Shown here in pieces: positions 44,901 through 55,983 of a DNA stretch of 64,000 nt. The notes under the pieces were generated by a model. The model was not told the DNA's origin, did no database searches, and was given only the letters and a program-made list of their open reading frames with translations. Each line of letters opens with the position of its first letter. The first letter of the stretch is position 1. Source of the stretch: Smittia aterrima (Eukaryota; Arthropoda; Insecta; Diptera; Chironomidae); assembly GCA_033063855.1 (NCBI GenBank), contig CP093831.1, positions 24,428,001 to 24,492,000 of the forward strand, in the 5' to 3' direction. The translations under genes were made by a program, and so were the position numbers.

Positions 44901-45755
44901 GTTTGATGAAATCCTCGCGATAACTGACTTCAAGCTGAAGATAAACTTCGAACGAGTAAGATTTTCATTAAAACTCTTTGAGAATATTTTTAACTTCTTT
45001 TCTCTTCTTAGATGCCTGAAGGTTTTTACGATATTGCGTCACGTGTTGATCATCTTCTCTCTGCTTTCCTTCCTGGCCGAATCGAAAGACTAAACATCTC
45101 GGAAAACTTTGACTTGTCGATTAAGTTTCCCACGGAATTATCTGATGCAACGAGAATCGAGATAAATAATGTTTCAACGTCGTTTCCATTCAGCTACGAA
45201 TTCAATCATGGGAATTGGGAGCAAATGTCAGTCGACTACGGTCTCACTTCTATTTGCAGCTTATACAAAAACAATCTCAACACTCTCACTCAGAAAGTTA
45301 TTCAACTAAAAGATTTTAGCTTTTCTTTGAACAATGAAACTCTTCTGATCGCTGAGTGTTCTGATAAACCTCGTCTGGCAATTTTCGTTCAGTACAAAAA
45401 CGATTCGAACGACTTTGAACAAGTGAAGGTCTACACGGCAGGTCATTTCTTCACGATTGGTAGCGAACCTGTAATCACATTTGAAGGTGAAACTCATAAC
45501 ATCAGAGAAGCCACTTTCGAGTTTCCGAAATTCCAAAATGATTTCAAGTGAGTTCTTCTTTGATTCTCAACTTTCTTTCTTTCTTACGAAGAACATTTTT
45601 AATTTCGCAGAGTTTCACTGAAAGACGAATCCATCATCGAAGTGGAAAACACTCTCATCGATTGTAAAATCCAGTACAACATGAAGAATCTCATTTCAGT
45701 TTCACTTCCAACCGTCATGAAAGGAAAACTTTGTGGCTTATGCAAAATGACTTAG
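38951..45755 (+). CDS. vitellogenin-like large lipid transfer protein
   Basis: Twelve exons: 38951-38978, 39332-40729, 40786-40961, 41014-41231, 41285-41733, 41788-41834, 41887-42053, 42107-42250, 42303-42897, 44635-44955, 45012-45547 and 45611-45755, all in phase, 1407 aa. Exon 1 (MKFFILFSL) joined to LMKLGPCSG makes a good signal peptide; without it the frame would have no start. The N-terminal part (about 20-600) is the vitellogenin N/LPD domain with its lipovitellin-type helices (LQLGNVANYLQPI, LRIAAFTMLLVSSP). A beta-sheet lipid cavity region follows. The C-terminus is a von Willebrand D-like domain (CSLYKNN to CGLCKMT). The poly-Ser phosvitin stretch of yolk vitellogenins is absent, so it resembles the extracellular vitellogenin-like proteins (such as crossveinless d of flies) more than a yolk protein, but that orthology is not proven. 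Intron 9 hosts an antisense gene. Confidence 0.88.
42747..42752 (-). terminator. candidate poly(A) signal of the nested gene
   Basis: ATTAAA on the minus strand, about 150 bp after the stop codon at 42904. It lies inside exon 9 of the host gene, which implies overlapping antisense transcripts. No AATAAA closer by was seen. Confidence 0.3.
42904..44318 (-). CDS. MYCBP domain fused to an inactive arginine-kinase domain
   Basis: Two exons (44318-44298 and 44241-42904) give 452 aa. A GTGAGT donor and TTTACAG acceptor define a 56-bp intron, and the ATG at 44318 is the start. Residues 8-95 match c-Myc-binding protein (FRKYLEATGATEKLTAALMK, LYQEPERP, then a coiled coil). Residues about 110-450 match the phosphagen kinase fold (FLKAAETYRFWPLGRGLF, then QKRFGVSEINSA). 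The catalytic Cys of WCNEEDHLR is Ile here (WINEQEHLQ), its neighbouring substrate/phosphate Arg is Gln, and the VRCGRS arginines are gone (ITIGRS). It should not be a working kinase. MYCBP is an axonemal/sperm protein in other animals, so a flagellar role is possible by inference. The gene lies entirely within intron 9 of the lipid transfer gene, on the opposite strand. Confidence 0.85.
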
Positions 45756-45799
45756 TCTTCTGTTCAATGTGTTTGTAACGTAAATTTAATGGAATAATT

Positions 45800-45805
45800 A
45801 ATAAA
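45800..45805 (+). terminator. poly(A) signal of the lipid transfer gene
   Basis: AATAAA 45 bp after the TAG at 45755. It falls within the 77-bp gap to the stop codon of the convergent DHDDS gene. On the other strand an ATTAAA at 45785-45790 could serve DHDDS, so the two 3' UTRs overlap. Confidence 0.55.
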
Positions 45806-45832
45806 GATGACATAAACTTTGAGTACGAAAGG

Positions 45833-46786
45833 TCACGCAACAAAACTCTTCATTTCCAGAAGATCTGCTTGTCGTCTCTCATCAACTTTGGCAAGGAATT
45901 TCTCGATACGTTCATTACTCGAGAGCGAAAGTTTACTTTCGTTAAGATGATTTTGTACGAGCATCTTTTGAAAGCAAGAACGTTGATAGCAGAACACAGC
46001 GGCTAGCAAATGCCAAAGAGTGAATTCCGGCCAAAGAGCATCCGTGAAGTAGAAAACTGTTGCTGGCGTCTAAAAAGATTTTGAGTGAATAGATTTTCAA
46101 TCTTGGAAAGTTAAGGAAATTACCTGCCACAGAAGAAAGTCACTGAATCGCTTTTCTCCTGAAGTTCTAACTAATAAGTCGACTTCGTTGCTTTTGTTTG
46201 TGTAAAGACATTGGTCGATCAAACTGTGATGCAAGTCTTCTTCTGAAAGTTCCTTGTCTTCCACTCCCTTCACAATCGTTTCAATTGAATTGGTGATTTC
46301 ATCTCGCGACGTGTAAGCAAATGCAACGTTCAGAATTGATTTGTTGTTGTCTTTCGTCATTAGCACAGCCTCTGCAATTTTTGTCTGCAGATCTTTAGGA
46401 AGAAGTTTTAAGTTTCCGATCACTCTAATCTTGACACCTTTCTCAGTCAGTTTATCTTTCTCTTCCATGACTCGGCCGAACTTTTCTCGTGCTAACGTCA
46501 TCAGAGTGTCAACTTCTTCAGGTGAACGTTTAAAGTTCTCGATACTAAAAGCGTAGACCGTCACTTCTTTAATTTCAAGCTCAAGACACCATTGCAATGC
46601 ATCTGAGAGCTTATCGAATCCTAATTTGTGACCTTCAGCCTTTTGTATTTGACTTTTAACCGAGAATCGTCTGTTCCCGTCCATAATTATCGCGACATGC
46701 TTTGGAATGCTTCCTTGTTTGATCACGTTCACTGCCAACCTCTCAAGCCAACTAAGCTTCAGCTCTTCTTCACGGATCCAGCTCAT
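45833..46786 (-). CDS. Dhdds: dehydrodolichyl diphosphate synthase (cis-prenyltransferase)
   Basis: Exons 46786-46124 and 46069-45833 give 299 aa. The enzyme extends farnesyl diphosphate with isopentenyl units in cis to make the polyprenyl diphosphate precursor of dolichol for N-glycosylation. It acts at the ER as a partner of the NgBR/Nus1 subunit. The catalytic motif HVAIIMDGNRRF, then EGHKLGFDKL, VYAFSIENFKRS, NVAFAYTSRDEI and DLLVRTSGEKRFSDFLLWQ followed by WPEF are all present and in order. The start MSWIREEELKL is the usual one; the longer upstream frame is not conserved in style. It is slightly shorter than human DHDDS (333 aa). It is divergent with BRWD3, only 218 bp between starts. 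Confidence 0.95.
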
Positions 46787-47004
46787 TCTACGAAATATTT
46801 CCCCGGAAATAAGAAATTTTCTTCTCGCTTTTGAAATTGCTCTTGTGACTCCGAGAATAGCGAATAGCGAGCGAGGGGACCAAAAAGATGCAAAGACGTG
46901 AAAGAAAAAAAAGAAGCAAACCGAATCGAAAAAAGAATTCTCTCGCAAAAATTTGCAGTTTCACATGGAATTTAGAGGAAAATAAGCAATAAAATAGGTT
47001 AATC
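46787..47004. promoter_or_regulatory. shared promoter region of Dhdds and BRWD3
   Basis: 218 bp separate the two start codons, so both promoters and 5' UTRs must lie here. No TATA box is seen. The word gaatagcgaatagcgag contains a short direct repeat. Typical of housekeeping divergent pairs. Confidence 0.6.
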
Positions 47005-50000
47005 ATGGAGATAACCACAGTGGAAAGAGGAAACTTTATTGTTAAATCTGGTTAGTGATGGATTTCAATCATAATTTCGTGAATTTGTGTTAAGCTTCCG
47101 CGGACCTTTCGTCGACAATGAATTTTTTTTAATGGAGAATTTTTCGAATCGTTTCAGAGTTGTACTTTCTTATCGCGAAATTTCTATTAAATTCACCTTT
47201 CAAAGATGTAGCAAAGGTGAGATATGATGGCATGAAATGTTAACTTTACGATCAACTAACTTTCAATTCTTAATTTTATTTCAATCAGGCGCTAATTCAA
47301 AAATTGGAGGAAACAGAAGTAAGTGAACGGAATAATAACAAAAAATTAATCAAAATATTGTTTAGTAGCTCGCACAGATGTTTTTCACGTGCTTTAAGTT
47401 GTCAAAACATTAAAATGTTGTGGAAAAGACAACAACAAAAAGTTTCTTGACCTCCTCAACTTTCCCAACCCAAGCGATGGACATTAAGCCTTCATGCAAT
47501 CGAAGGGATCTGATTCTAACGATTTTTCTTGTTCTTGTAGGAACTGCCGGCACGACTGGACTGGACAGGAGTATCGCACCGGCAGGGATTCGAAGAAATG
47601 GTAAGATCCAGTGAGACAAAGTGAAAGAATCCAGCTTCGACGCAATTTCGTCTCGCGACCAACTGTTGCTTGCTTTTCGCGGAAAACCAAGAAATTCTTG
47701 ATTTAGGATACGATCCTTACGCAAGGATTCTCATTTCAATAAGGGTTTCATGAGTTAAAGAGGATTTTCCAAGTCGAAATGACGTGTGAGGAGTTCAAGA
47801 GGATTTTTCAAAGTCAATTAGCAATCAAATTACCATCAACATCTTAAGATATCCTGCAAACCTGTTTGAGATCGTCTTAGCGCGACGAGATTTTATTATC
47901 GATTATCTCGTATAACTCTGAAAACATTTCACCTTTCTCTCGGTAATGGCTAAATATTTTCGATTAAAAACCCATCCACATTCGAGTCACCAATGAGATC
48001 ATCCAAGAACATCTCTTGACCTCTTACCAGGAACTCTAAAAGCCTCCGAAAGATTAAATTTTCTTTGTTGCCTCATGCACATCTCAGTCGAAACGCCATG
48101 TTTGAGAAATATTTCTATGCGAAATATTTTTCTTTCCGATTATTCCGAGGGCTTTCCCCGACGCAACTCCAGACAGCAGCCAGACGAAATTGCATTGAAC
48201 TATGTTCGGTTATGTGAATTTGCATCGTCAAATGGAAAAGAAGTTGTGAAATATTTTTTTGTGAATGAAAGAAAAAAATTCTTCGAGTGTTGGCCAATGC
48301 ACTCAAAAGTTTGATCATAGTAAAAGTGTTAAACGGATTAGTGCCCGGCAGTTGTCGCGAAATATAAACAAATTAAGTGAAAGAACGTAAATATTGAGCA
48401 TTGAATTGGAAATAAGTCGAGTGAGTGAGAAAGTGAACGAAGGCCATCGTCGACGATCCGCCATTTTCTCTGCGAAGTTTCGTTCACGGGCGACGGAAAA
48501 ATTTAGTGGAATTAATTTTTTTCGCCGGGAATAATTATTTTATCCGAAAAGGATAATTAGTGCAATTAATTAAAATAATTAACTTAAATAACAAAAAATT
48601 AAAAAATCGACGAAAAAAAATTGTTCCTAATTTTTTTCTCTTATCAAACGCGGAAAAATTAGTTCAGTGATAAATTAGGACACAGAAAAATTAATTTAGT
48701 TAAGGATCATCCTTTTTCCGTTGTCTCCATCGATTGGTTCGAGTCGCGGTTTCACATTTTCTTTCTTCGTCGATTCGACTCGTGTGAAAAATACTTTCGA
48801 TTACACATCATTTTCCGTTTCTTCTCTCAGGCCTCAAAATATCGACACATTGGACCGAATCATTTGTTAGAAATATGCTCAAGACTGCCAGCTCTTTTAG
48901 AACAGGATTCATCGCTGCTTCCGACTGTTCTTGGAATTATTTCTCTCACTGGAGCAGGTCGACAGAATCTGCTGCGAACGAAAGAACAAGTTTCTCGATC
49001 ACGGACGATAACAGAATATTGCACGAGACTTCACGATGCGCCACTCTTCGATGTTCATAGCAGAAGCAACAATCATAACATTGTTAATGTTCTTTATGGC
49101 CGTCAAAGCTCTGGACCGCTTGTTCGACGACAGGCAGTTCCAACATCGTTCTACAGCAAAGTTGGTCTCTTGAGACAAACTCTGGGTCACTTATCAGCTG
49201 TGTACTGCGTTTTATTCGATCGAACTGGAAAATATATTGTAACAGTGAGTTTTCTTCGTCGATTTCTTTTAACTTTTGATATTCATGAAAGAATTCTCTT
49301 TTTAGGGCGCTGATGATCTTCTCGTAAAGCTTTGGAGTGCCATGGATGGTCGATTGCTTACAACGTTTCGCGGTGCTTCTGCTGAAATCACAGACATTGC
49401 CATAAACTTGGAAAACACAATGCTCGCTGCTGGCTCACTCGACCGAGTTCTTCGTGTATGGGATTTACAAACAGCAAGTGTCATCGCAGTTCTTTGTGCG
49501 CACAACGGAATGATCACTTCTGTGAATTTCTGTCCAAATCCCAAAAGCGATCTCAAATATTTAGTTACAACAAGCACTGACGGGTCAGTAGCATTCTGGC
49601 AATACTCGTCATCACGAGGTCAGAAGCCTGTTTTCCAACCGAAGCCAACTCAATATCACGAGAAGTTAAGACCTGGTCAAGCTCAAATGATTTGCGCTTC
49701 TTTCTCGCCTGGTGGAATCTTTTTAGCAGCAGGGTCGGCTGATCATCATGTACGTGTTTACTTAATGGCTGAAGATGGCCCCAAAAGAATACTTGAAGTT
49801 GAATCTCACACGGACACAGTCGACTCAATTCAATGGTCGCATTCGGGACTTAAATTCGTGAGCGGATCAAAAGATGGAACTGCACTTTTGTGGCGTTTTG
49901 AAACACAACAATGGAAGTTCGAGAAGCTTAACATGTCAGATCGATTAGCGACATGTCCTCCAACTGATGGAACTATCGATCCGAAGAAAGGATACAAAGT

Positions 50001-53000
50001 TACGATGGTGTCATGGGATCGTTCGGATAGTTGGATCGTGACAGCTGTAAACGATCATTCAATTAAAGTTTGGAGCTCGAAGACTGCGAAATTGCAGAAT
50101 GTTCTTCGTGGACACACAGACGAACTTTATGTTCTCGAATCTCATCCCAAAGACGCTCATGTTCTGCTGTCAGCTGGTCACGATGGTCAAATCTTTCTTT
50201 GGGATATTTGCAAAGGAGTAAAACTTGCAAGTTTCTTAAACTCAATCGAAGGTCAAGGACATGGAGGAATCTTCGACGCCAAGTGGTCACCGGATGGAAC
50301 AATTATCGCTGCCACTGACTCGCATGGTCATATTTTAATGTTCGGATTCGGAGCCGGACATCCACGACTTAAATCTATGCCAAAGGAACTCTTCTTCCAC
50401 ACAGATTACCGTCCTTTGATTAGAGATGGAAATTATTACGTTTTGGATGAGCAAACTCAGCTTGTCCCGCATCTGATGCCACCGCCATTCCTCGTTGATG
50501 TTGATGGAAATCCTTATCCACCAGTTGTTCAAAGACTTGTTCCTGGACGAGAGAACTGTCCAAGTGAACAACTCATTCCTGACAGCGTCGTTGGAGAAGG
50601 TTTTGAAGCGGAAGGAGCTCGATCGGAAATTGATCTTTTAATAGAAGCTTTAGCAAACAGACAGAACCACAATGGACAAGAGCAGAATGAGAATCGAGTC
50701 AACTCTCCTCGTCGAAGTAGTGTTAGTAGTGTTAATCGACTCGGTCATCCTGTTCAACAATCTCCTGCAACACGTCCGCCTCTTACTCCAACGGGCGTGA
50801 AGTTCTCGCGACGTGTTTACGTGAAACCATTGAAATATGCAAACCTTTACACGATGAAGCAAATTGTTTATAATGCAGGCGTACAAGAGACTGATTGGTA
50901 TCGTCGTGAAATGAAGAGACGACCATTGATGATAACAACTGGGAATCCGTTGAATGCGATGAATGGGCCGCCAAAGAAAACAGCTCGCGGTGGAAGAAAA
51001 CGAAGAGTGCCAGGAGAGAATCAAAATACAGAAGCTGGACCATCTGGTGCGAGCAGTTACAACACGACAAATCTTAACAATCGCACAACAACTCCACGAG
51101 GGCCTACAGGAAGACCTCGAAGGCATCTCGACGACGACGAAGAAGCTGAGTCATCGAGTGAAACATCAAACAGTTCTGACTCAACAGCTCAAGAAGAAGA
51201 TTTAGAACTCTCGGGATCATCAAGCTCTGACAGCGATAGCTCAGAATACTCAGATTGGATTGATGTAGAAGATCAGCAGAAGTTGCAACCACCGAAGCGA
51301 TCAAAACGAAAACCAGTCGAGAGACGAACAGAATGTTCAGCAGACTCAGACAGCAATCTCGGACGTAAGACTGGTCCTCATGGAATCAAAAAGATTCCAC
51401 ATCTTCCAAACGGAGAAATCCCTGAAGAGTACAAACCACCAGAATGGCTGTCAGAAGTGATTCCAAAGAAAGCTCCTTACTATCCGCAAATGGGTGATGA
51501 AGTCGTTTATCTACGACAAGGTCACGAACGATATTTCGAAGTTGTCACGAACAAAAAAGTTTACGAGTTGTTAGGGAAATATGAGCCGTGGCAACAGCTC
51601 GAATTACGTGACCATGAGTTCTGCAAGGTAATTGGAATCAAGTACGAGATTCGACCGCCACGATTATGTTGTTTGAAGTTGGCTCTGATGACCGATGACG
51701 GCAACATGACTGATAAACATTTCACAATCAAATACCATGACATTCCCGACGTTCTTGACTTTATCGTCCTGAAGCAGACGTTTGATACTGCCATTAGTCG
51801 TAATTGGGGACCTGGCGACCGCTTCCGCTGCATGATTGACGATAAATGGTGGATTGGTCAAATTGAGAGTCATCAAGCGCTTAATAATGATTTCCCTGAT
51901 TCGCTCTTTATGTGTTTCAAAGTTCGTTGGGATAACTCAGAATACGAATTTATGAGTCCTTGGGATTTGGAGCCTGTTGATGAAGAAAGATTGCCTAACA
52001 GTCTCGGCGGGTCAGTTCCAGTATTACCAGAAGAGATTCAAGCAACGTTGTACCGTCCGAAGAAGGAAGAGTGGCCTCTCGGTGATCGTGAAGGCGCTTG
52101 TCGACGAATTGTTGCTGGATTCGAACAAGTCATGGGACTTGCAATCGCTGATCCATTTTTAACGCCAGTGGATCTTCAAGCTTATCCGAGTTACGCCTTC
52201 GTTGTTGAATATCCAATCGATCTAAGCACAATCAAAGCACGATTCGAGAATCACTTTTATCGACGCATCACTTCTGCACAATTCGATGTTCGTTATTTGG
52301 CAACGAACGCGGAAAAGTTCAACGAGAAACACAGCAACATTGTAAAGTTCGCTAGGATCATCACAGACCTTTGTTTGAAAATATTGAGAGATCACAATGA
52401 AGTAGACGTTGGTGCTGCTTATCATCAATTCCAAGATACTTATGTGTCATCTGCTAGCGAAGATGAAGCTCGTCCAGGTCCATCGACAAGCAGAGCGGGA
52501 CCATCAACTTCTCGAGGGAATTTATCGAGAAGGTGAGAAAAGAGATCCTTAATTAATTAAATGATTTCTAATAAATTTTCTTCGCAGGTCAAGGCGATTG
52601 GTTCCGACATGCGACGACTGGAGAATGCAGTGTCGTGAATTACTTCAAATTATTTGGAATCACCCCGATTCTGAACCTTTCCGTGCGCCAGTCGATTGCA
52701 TTGAGTGTCCTGGTAAATTCTTGTTTCCAATTTTTAGAAATAAACTTATCTTGAGATTCTTTAAAACCAGATTACCTTCAAATCATTGACACGCCAATGG
52801 ACCTTCGAACGGCTAAAGAAGATCTGATAAGTGGAAATTACGTAACTCCGATGGATTTCGCTAAGGACATGAGACTTATCTTCCAGAACTCTCGCAGCTA
52901 CAACACCAACAAACAATCACGGGTAAGTCAATCACTTTTCCTTCCATCAAAGATTTTAAGTTGACGGTAAAAGTCTTTAATGCATGAATATAAATTATGA

Positions 53001-55301
53001 TTGAATTTTATCTGTTTTAAGTTTCCAAAAAGATTTTCGTTGAGAGAAAAGATAAAATTTATGCGAAAAAGTTAACTTTCTGTATTTATATTCATGCTTC
53101 AATGTTGAATGTTAAAATCATTTCGCGATTAGGAAAATGTCACGGTAAGAAGTCATTCAAGAATCAGTCGCCTTTTGCAAAATAAAATCCTTTGTTCGTC
53201 GTTCTGATACAAACTCTTGACACTGTCACTTTACAGATCTACGCAATGACATTGAGAATGTCCGAGTTGTTCGAGGAGAATGTGAAGCCATTGATTTCTC
53301 ACTTTAAATATGCGAAGAAACGTGAAGAGAATCGAGACAGTCCAAATAAAAAGAGAACGGCAAGAGCAACGAGGACAAATGGAGCTGGTCCATCGTCTCA
53401 AGCTAATCACAACAACTCTGACGATAGTGACAATGATGACGAACAAGGTCCTTCAAACGGTCGAGCTAATGGAAGAGTAGCTCGTCGAGCACATGCTCAG
53501 TCGAATGGAGTTTCAAGCAGCAGTAACTTACGAGAACCACAACAACCAAACGCGAGAGCTCGTCAACAACGCATTAAGTCTTCAGCGGATGATACAAACT
53601 CTTCAGAATCTTCATCAGAATCATCTGATAACAGCGACGGGTCGAGTGACTTTCCTCTGGCTGATTTTGGAAAACCTCAGAGACATAAAAAGTCTGCGAA
53701 GAAAAATCATAAAAAGCGAGGCAAGAAACAAAACCGCGGAACTGTCTCAAGTTCAAGTCCAAAGAAAGCTCGAGCTCCTAAACGTCGTAGAGCTGAAACT
53801 GAAGATGAGCAAGAGCAGCCGGATCATAGTGAAAATGAGAGTGAAGAAGAGGGAACAAGTCCCGAGCCTACGACTTCTCGACGTAGCAATCGAAATCAAG
53901 CTAAGCGAAGAATTCAATCAAGTTCCGATGAAATCAACGGACGACAAGGAACTGATGGCACAAGAAAACGAATCTGCCGACGACCGAAGCGATACGAGAG
54001 CGATCAAAGCTATCACGCTGATGGAACGAATAAGAAAACAACTGATTCAGAGTCTGACAAGCCAAGGGCAACTCGTGAAAGTGCTAAGAAAACTTTCATC
54101 GATTGGGCGCATGCTGATGTCTCGAGTGGCGAAGATGATTCTGATCAGAAACCACAAACGAGTTCTCAAGCTCAAAAATCAGCCGCACGACGAACAGCTT
54201 TGGCTCGTAAAAAGGTTTTACGAAGTGAATCTGATCAAAGCGATGATAAAAAGTTGAAAGCTCCGTCACGTCGATCAGCTCGAACTTTGAGGAACTCTCA
54301 ATCGCAATCTCAAGAGGATGACGAAAGTAATGATTCGGATCAACAGGATAGACCAAGCACGAGTACAAATGTTAGAAATAGCGGGAGACTGAATGGTCAA
54401 CCACAAGTTCAAACGTCTACCTCTTCTCGAACCACACGAAGCTCTCAAAATCAATCGTCGACACGAAGCAACAACGATCATAATTATGGGGAGCCAGGGC
54501 CATCGTCGTCTGCTAATAATAACAGCGCTCCACCTCGTCAAACTAGAAGCACAATCCTGTCTCGACATCAACGCAATGCTGACGAGCTTGATCGAAGTGG
54601 ACTCGAAGACAGTTCCCTAGCATCGACAACTCAAAACACTCGATTGCTTCGACTGCGTAGTGCTAATCTTCGCGCAGCTCCTACGCCAACAAGTAATTTT
54701 GAAGCTTTAAACGGGATTCGAAGAACGACACGAACACGTGTAATGCACAATTACTTTGAAGAGGAAAATGACAACGCGGAAGAAGAAGTTGCTCGCTTCC
54801 AGCCGTCACATCAAAATCAGAGCCGAGCGAGAACGACTCGAACAGAGCAACCGATTGAGAATCCAAGTGACGACAGTGACAGCTACTCCGAAGAAGATAA
54901 AACTCCATTGAAACTCGTTGCTTCATCGAACTCAAAGAAAAATCACGAACACAATACGAGAAATGGGACTTCTGTGAATCGTGTGAAGAGAAATTTATAT
55001 TCAGATGAGGAAACGGTTAGTTAAACTATTATTTATTTCTTTCAACTTGTTTACTTACTTTTCCTTCCTTTCCAAGGCTGGTCCATCTAACGGACGATCA
55101 ACAACACGAAGTTCAAGACGTCCACAATACACGGAAGCTAGCGAGGACGAAGGTGGACATTCAAGAGGTCGACGAACCATTAAACCCAAAAGAATCACAT
55201 CACAATCAAGCGAACAAGAAGAGAGTAGCAACGAAGAAGACGAGCCAAGTGTCAGTAGCCGTGGAAGAATCAGAAAAGTTAGCAAACGCTATAACATTTG
55301 A
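47005..55301 (+). CDS. BRWD3: BRWD3/PHIP family WD-repeat double bromodomain protein
   Basis: Ten exons (47005-47050, 47158-47216, 47289-47318, 47541-47600, 48831-49244, 49306-52532, 52588-52712, 52771-52922, 53237-55015, 55077-55301), all in phase, give 2038 aa. It is a nuclear histone reader; in flies BRWD3 acts with Cul4-DDB1 and restrains H3.3 and H3K4 methylation. The N-terminal helix (ELYFLIAKFL), LTGAGRQNLLRT and an eight-bladed WD40 propeller (about residues 175-480, from LGHLSAVYCVLFDRTG) are conserved. DSHGHILMFGFG and PHLMPPPFLVDVDGNP follow. The cryptic Tudor region (PQMGDEVVYLRQGHE) precedes bromodomain 1 (about 1130-1235) and bromodomain 2 (about 1285-1400, SYN with the acetyl-lysine Asn). 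The tail of about 650 residues is Ser/Arg/Asp-rich and ends SSRGRIRKVSKRYNI, close to vertebrate PHIP ends. Confidence 0.96.
47601..48830 (+). other. long BRWD3 intron 4, promoter-like centre
   Basis: This 1230-bp intron is by far the longest of the gene. Around 48440-48500 it is locally GC-rich (catcgtcgacgatccgcc, gttcacgggcgacgg), unlike the rest. The word ccgccatttt resembles a Pho/YY1 core. It might carry an alternative promoter or enhancer, but no transcript evidence is available and no second start exon was found. Confidence 0.3.
52952..53119. repeat. 168-bp imperfect palindrome in BRWD3 intron 8
   Basis: The arms gcatgaatataaat (52982-52995) and its inverted copy (53084-53097) pair, as do gaattttatc and gataaaattt inside and gattttaa/ttaaaatc outside. 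A long hairpin is possible in RNA or DNA. It may be a small foldback MITE; no target duplication was found. Confidence 0.5.
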
Positions 55302-55983
55302 AGCTTCATTGATGTCTTCAAGTTATGCTAAAGTCTGAAAGAATGATAAATGTTGATAGGCTTAGATTTTTAGATTTTTCCTTCTTTATTTTCTCGCCTG
55401 TAGTCTCTAATGTAATTAATTTAAAACCTTTTACTAAACATGAGATGAGAAAAATCTGTCAAACATTTGCTCATGTTACTGAATTTTTCGTAAGACAGCT
55501 AAATAAACGCAGTTAAATAATTACATTGCTCGAATTGCCTTACTCACTTCGAATTAGTCAGAGTGAAGTTTTGACATAAAATTATTTTTATTCTTTTTCA
55601 GTTTAACTAAAAATATATGCACACGTCGTTAGGAAAATCTTTTTCAGCTTTTAAAATATAGAAGTTTTATTCGCATAATCACATTTATTCTTCAAAGTAT
55701 TTCATTCATCAGTTTCGGAAATGGGAAGCATTCAGCGATGTCACGTCAAGTGTTTCTATTTGGTTTACGTACATTTCATCAAAAAAGCTTTATTTCATAA
55801 GACGACTCTCTCTCTCACTGACTTCCGGACGAATTCATGTGATGATTGAACTAATGTAAAAGCTCAAATCCTAATATCCGCTAGACTTTCGTCAAACATG
55901 ACTAATTTCAAAGTTCAACTAAAAAGAGGAGCTGCGCTGTTCACTTGTTCTCATTCCCGAAAATCACATTCAATTGTAAAATT
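55302..55983. other. convergent 3' flank between BRWD3 and godzilla
   Basis: Holds the 3' UTRs of both genes. ctaaataaac at about 55500 is a possible BRWD3 poly(A) signal. No other feature is seen. Confidence 0.5.

Noticed and set aside
50650..51126. 158-codon minus-strand frame inside BRWD3
   Set aside because: Antisense shadow of the large BRWD3 exon, rich in Ser, Arg and Cys.
53493..54257. 254-codon alternative plus-strand frame in the BRWD3 tail
   Set aside because: Frame-shifted shadow of low-complexity Ser/Arg/Glu codons; the other frame matches the PHIP-type C-terminus.
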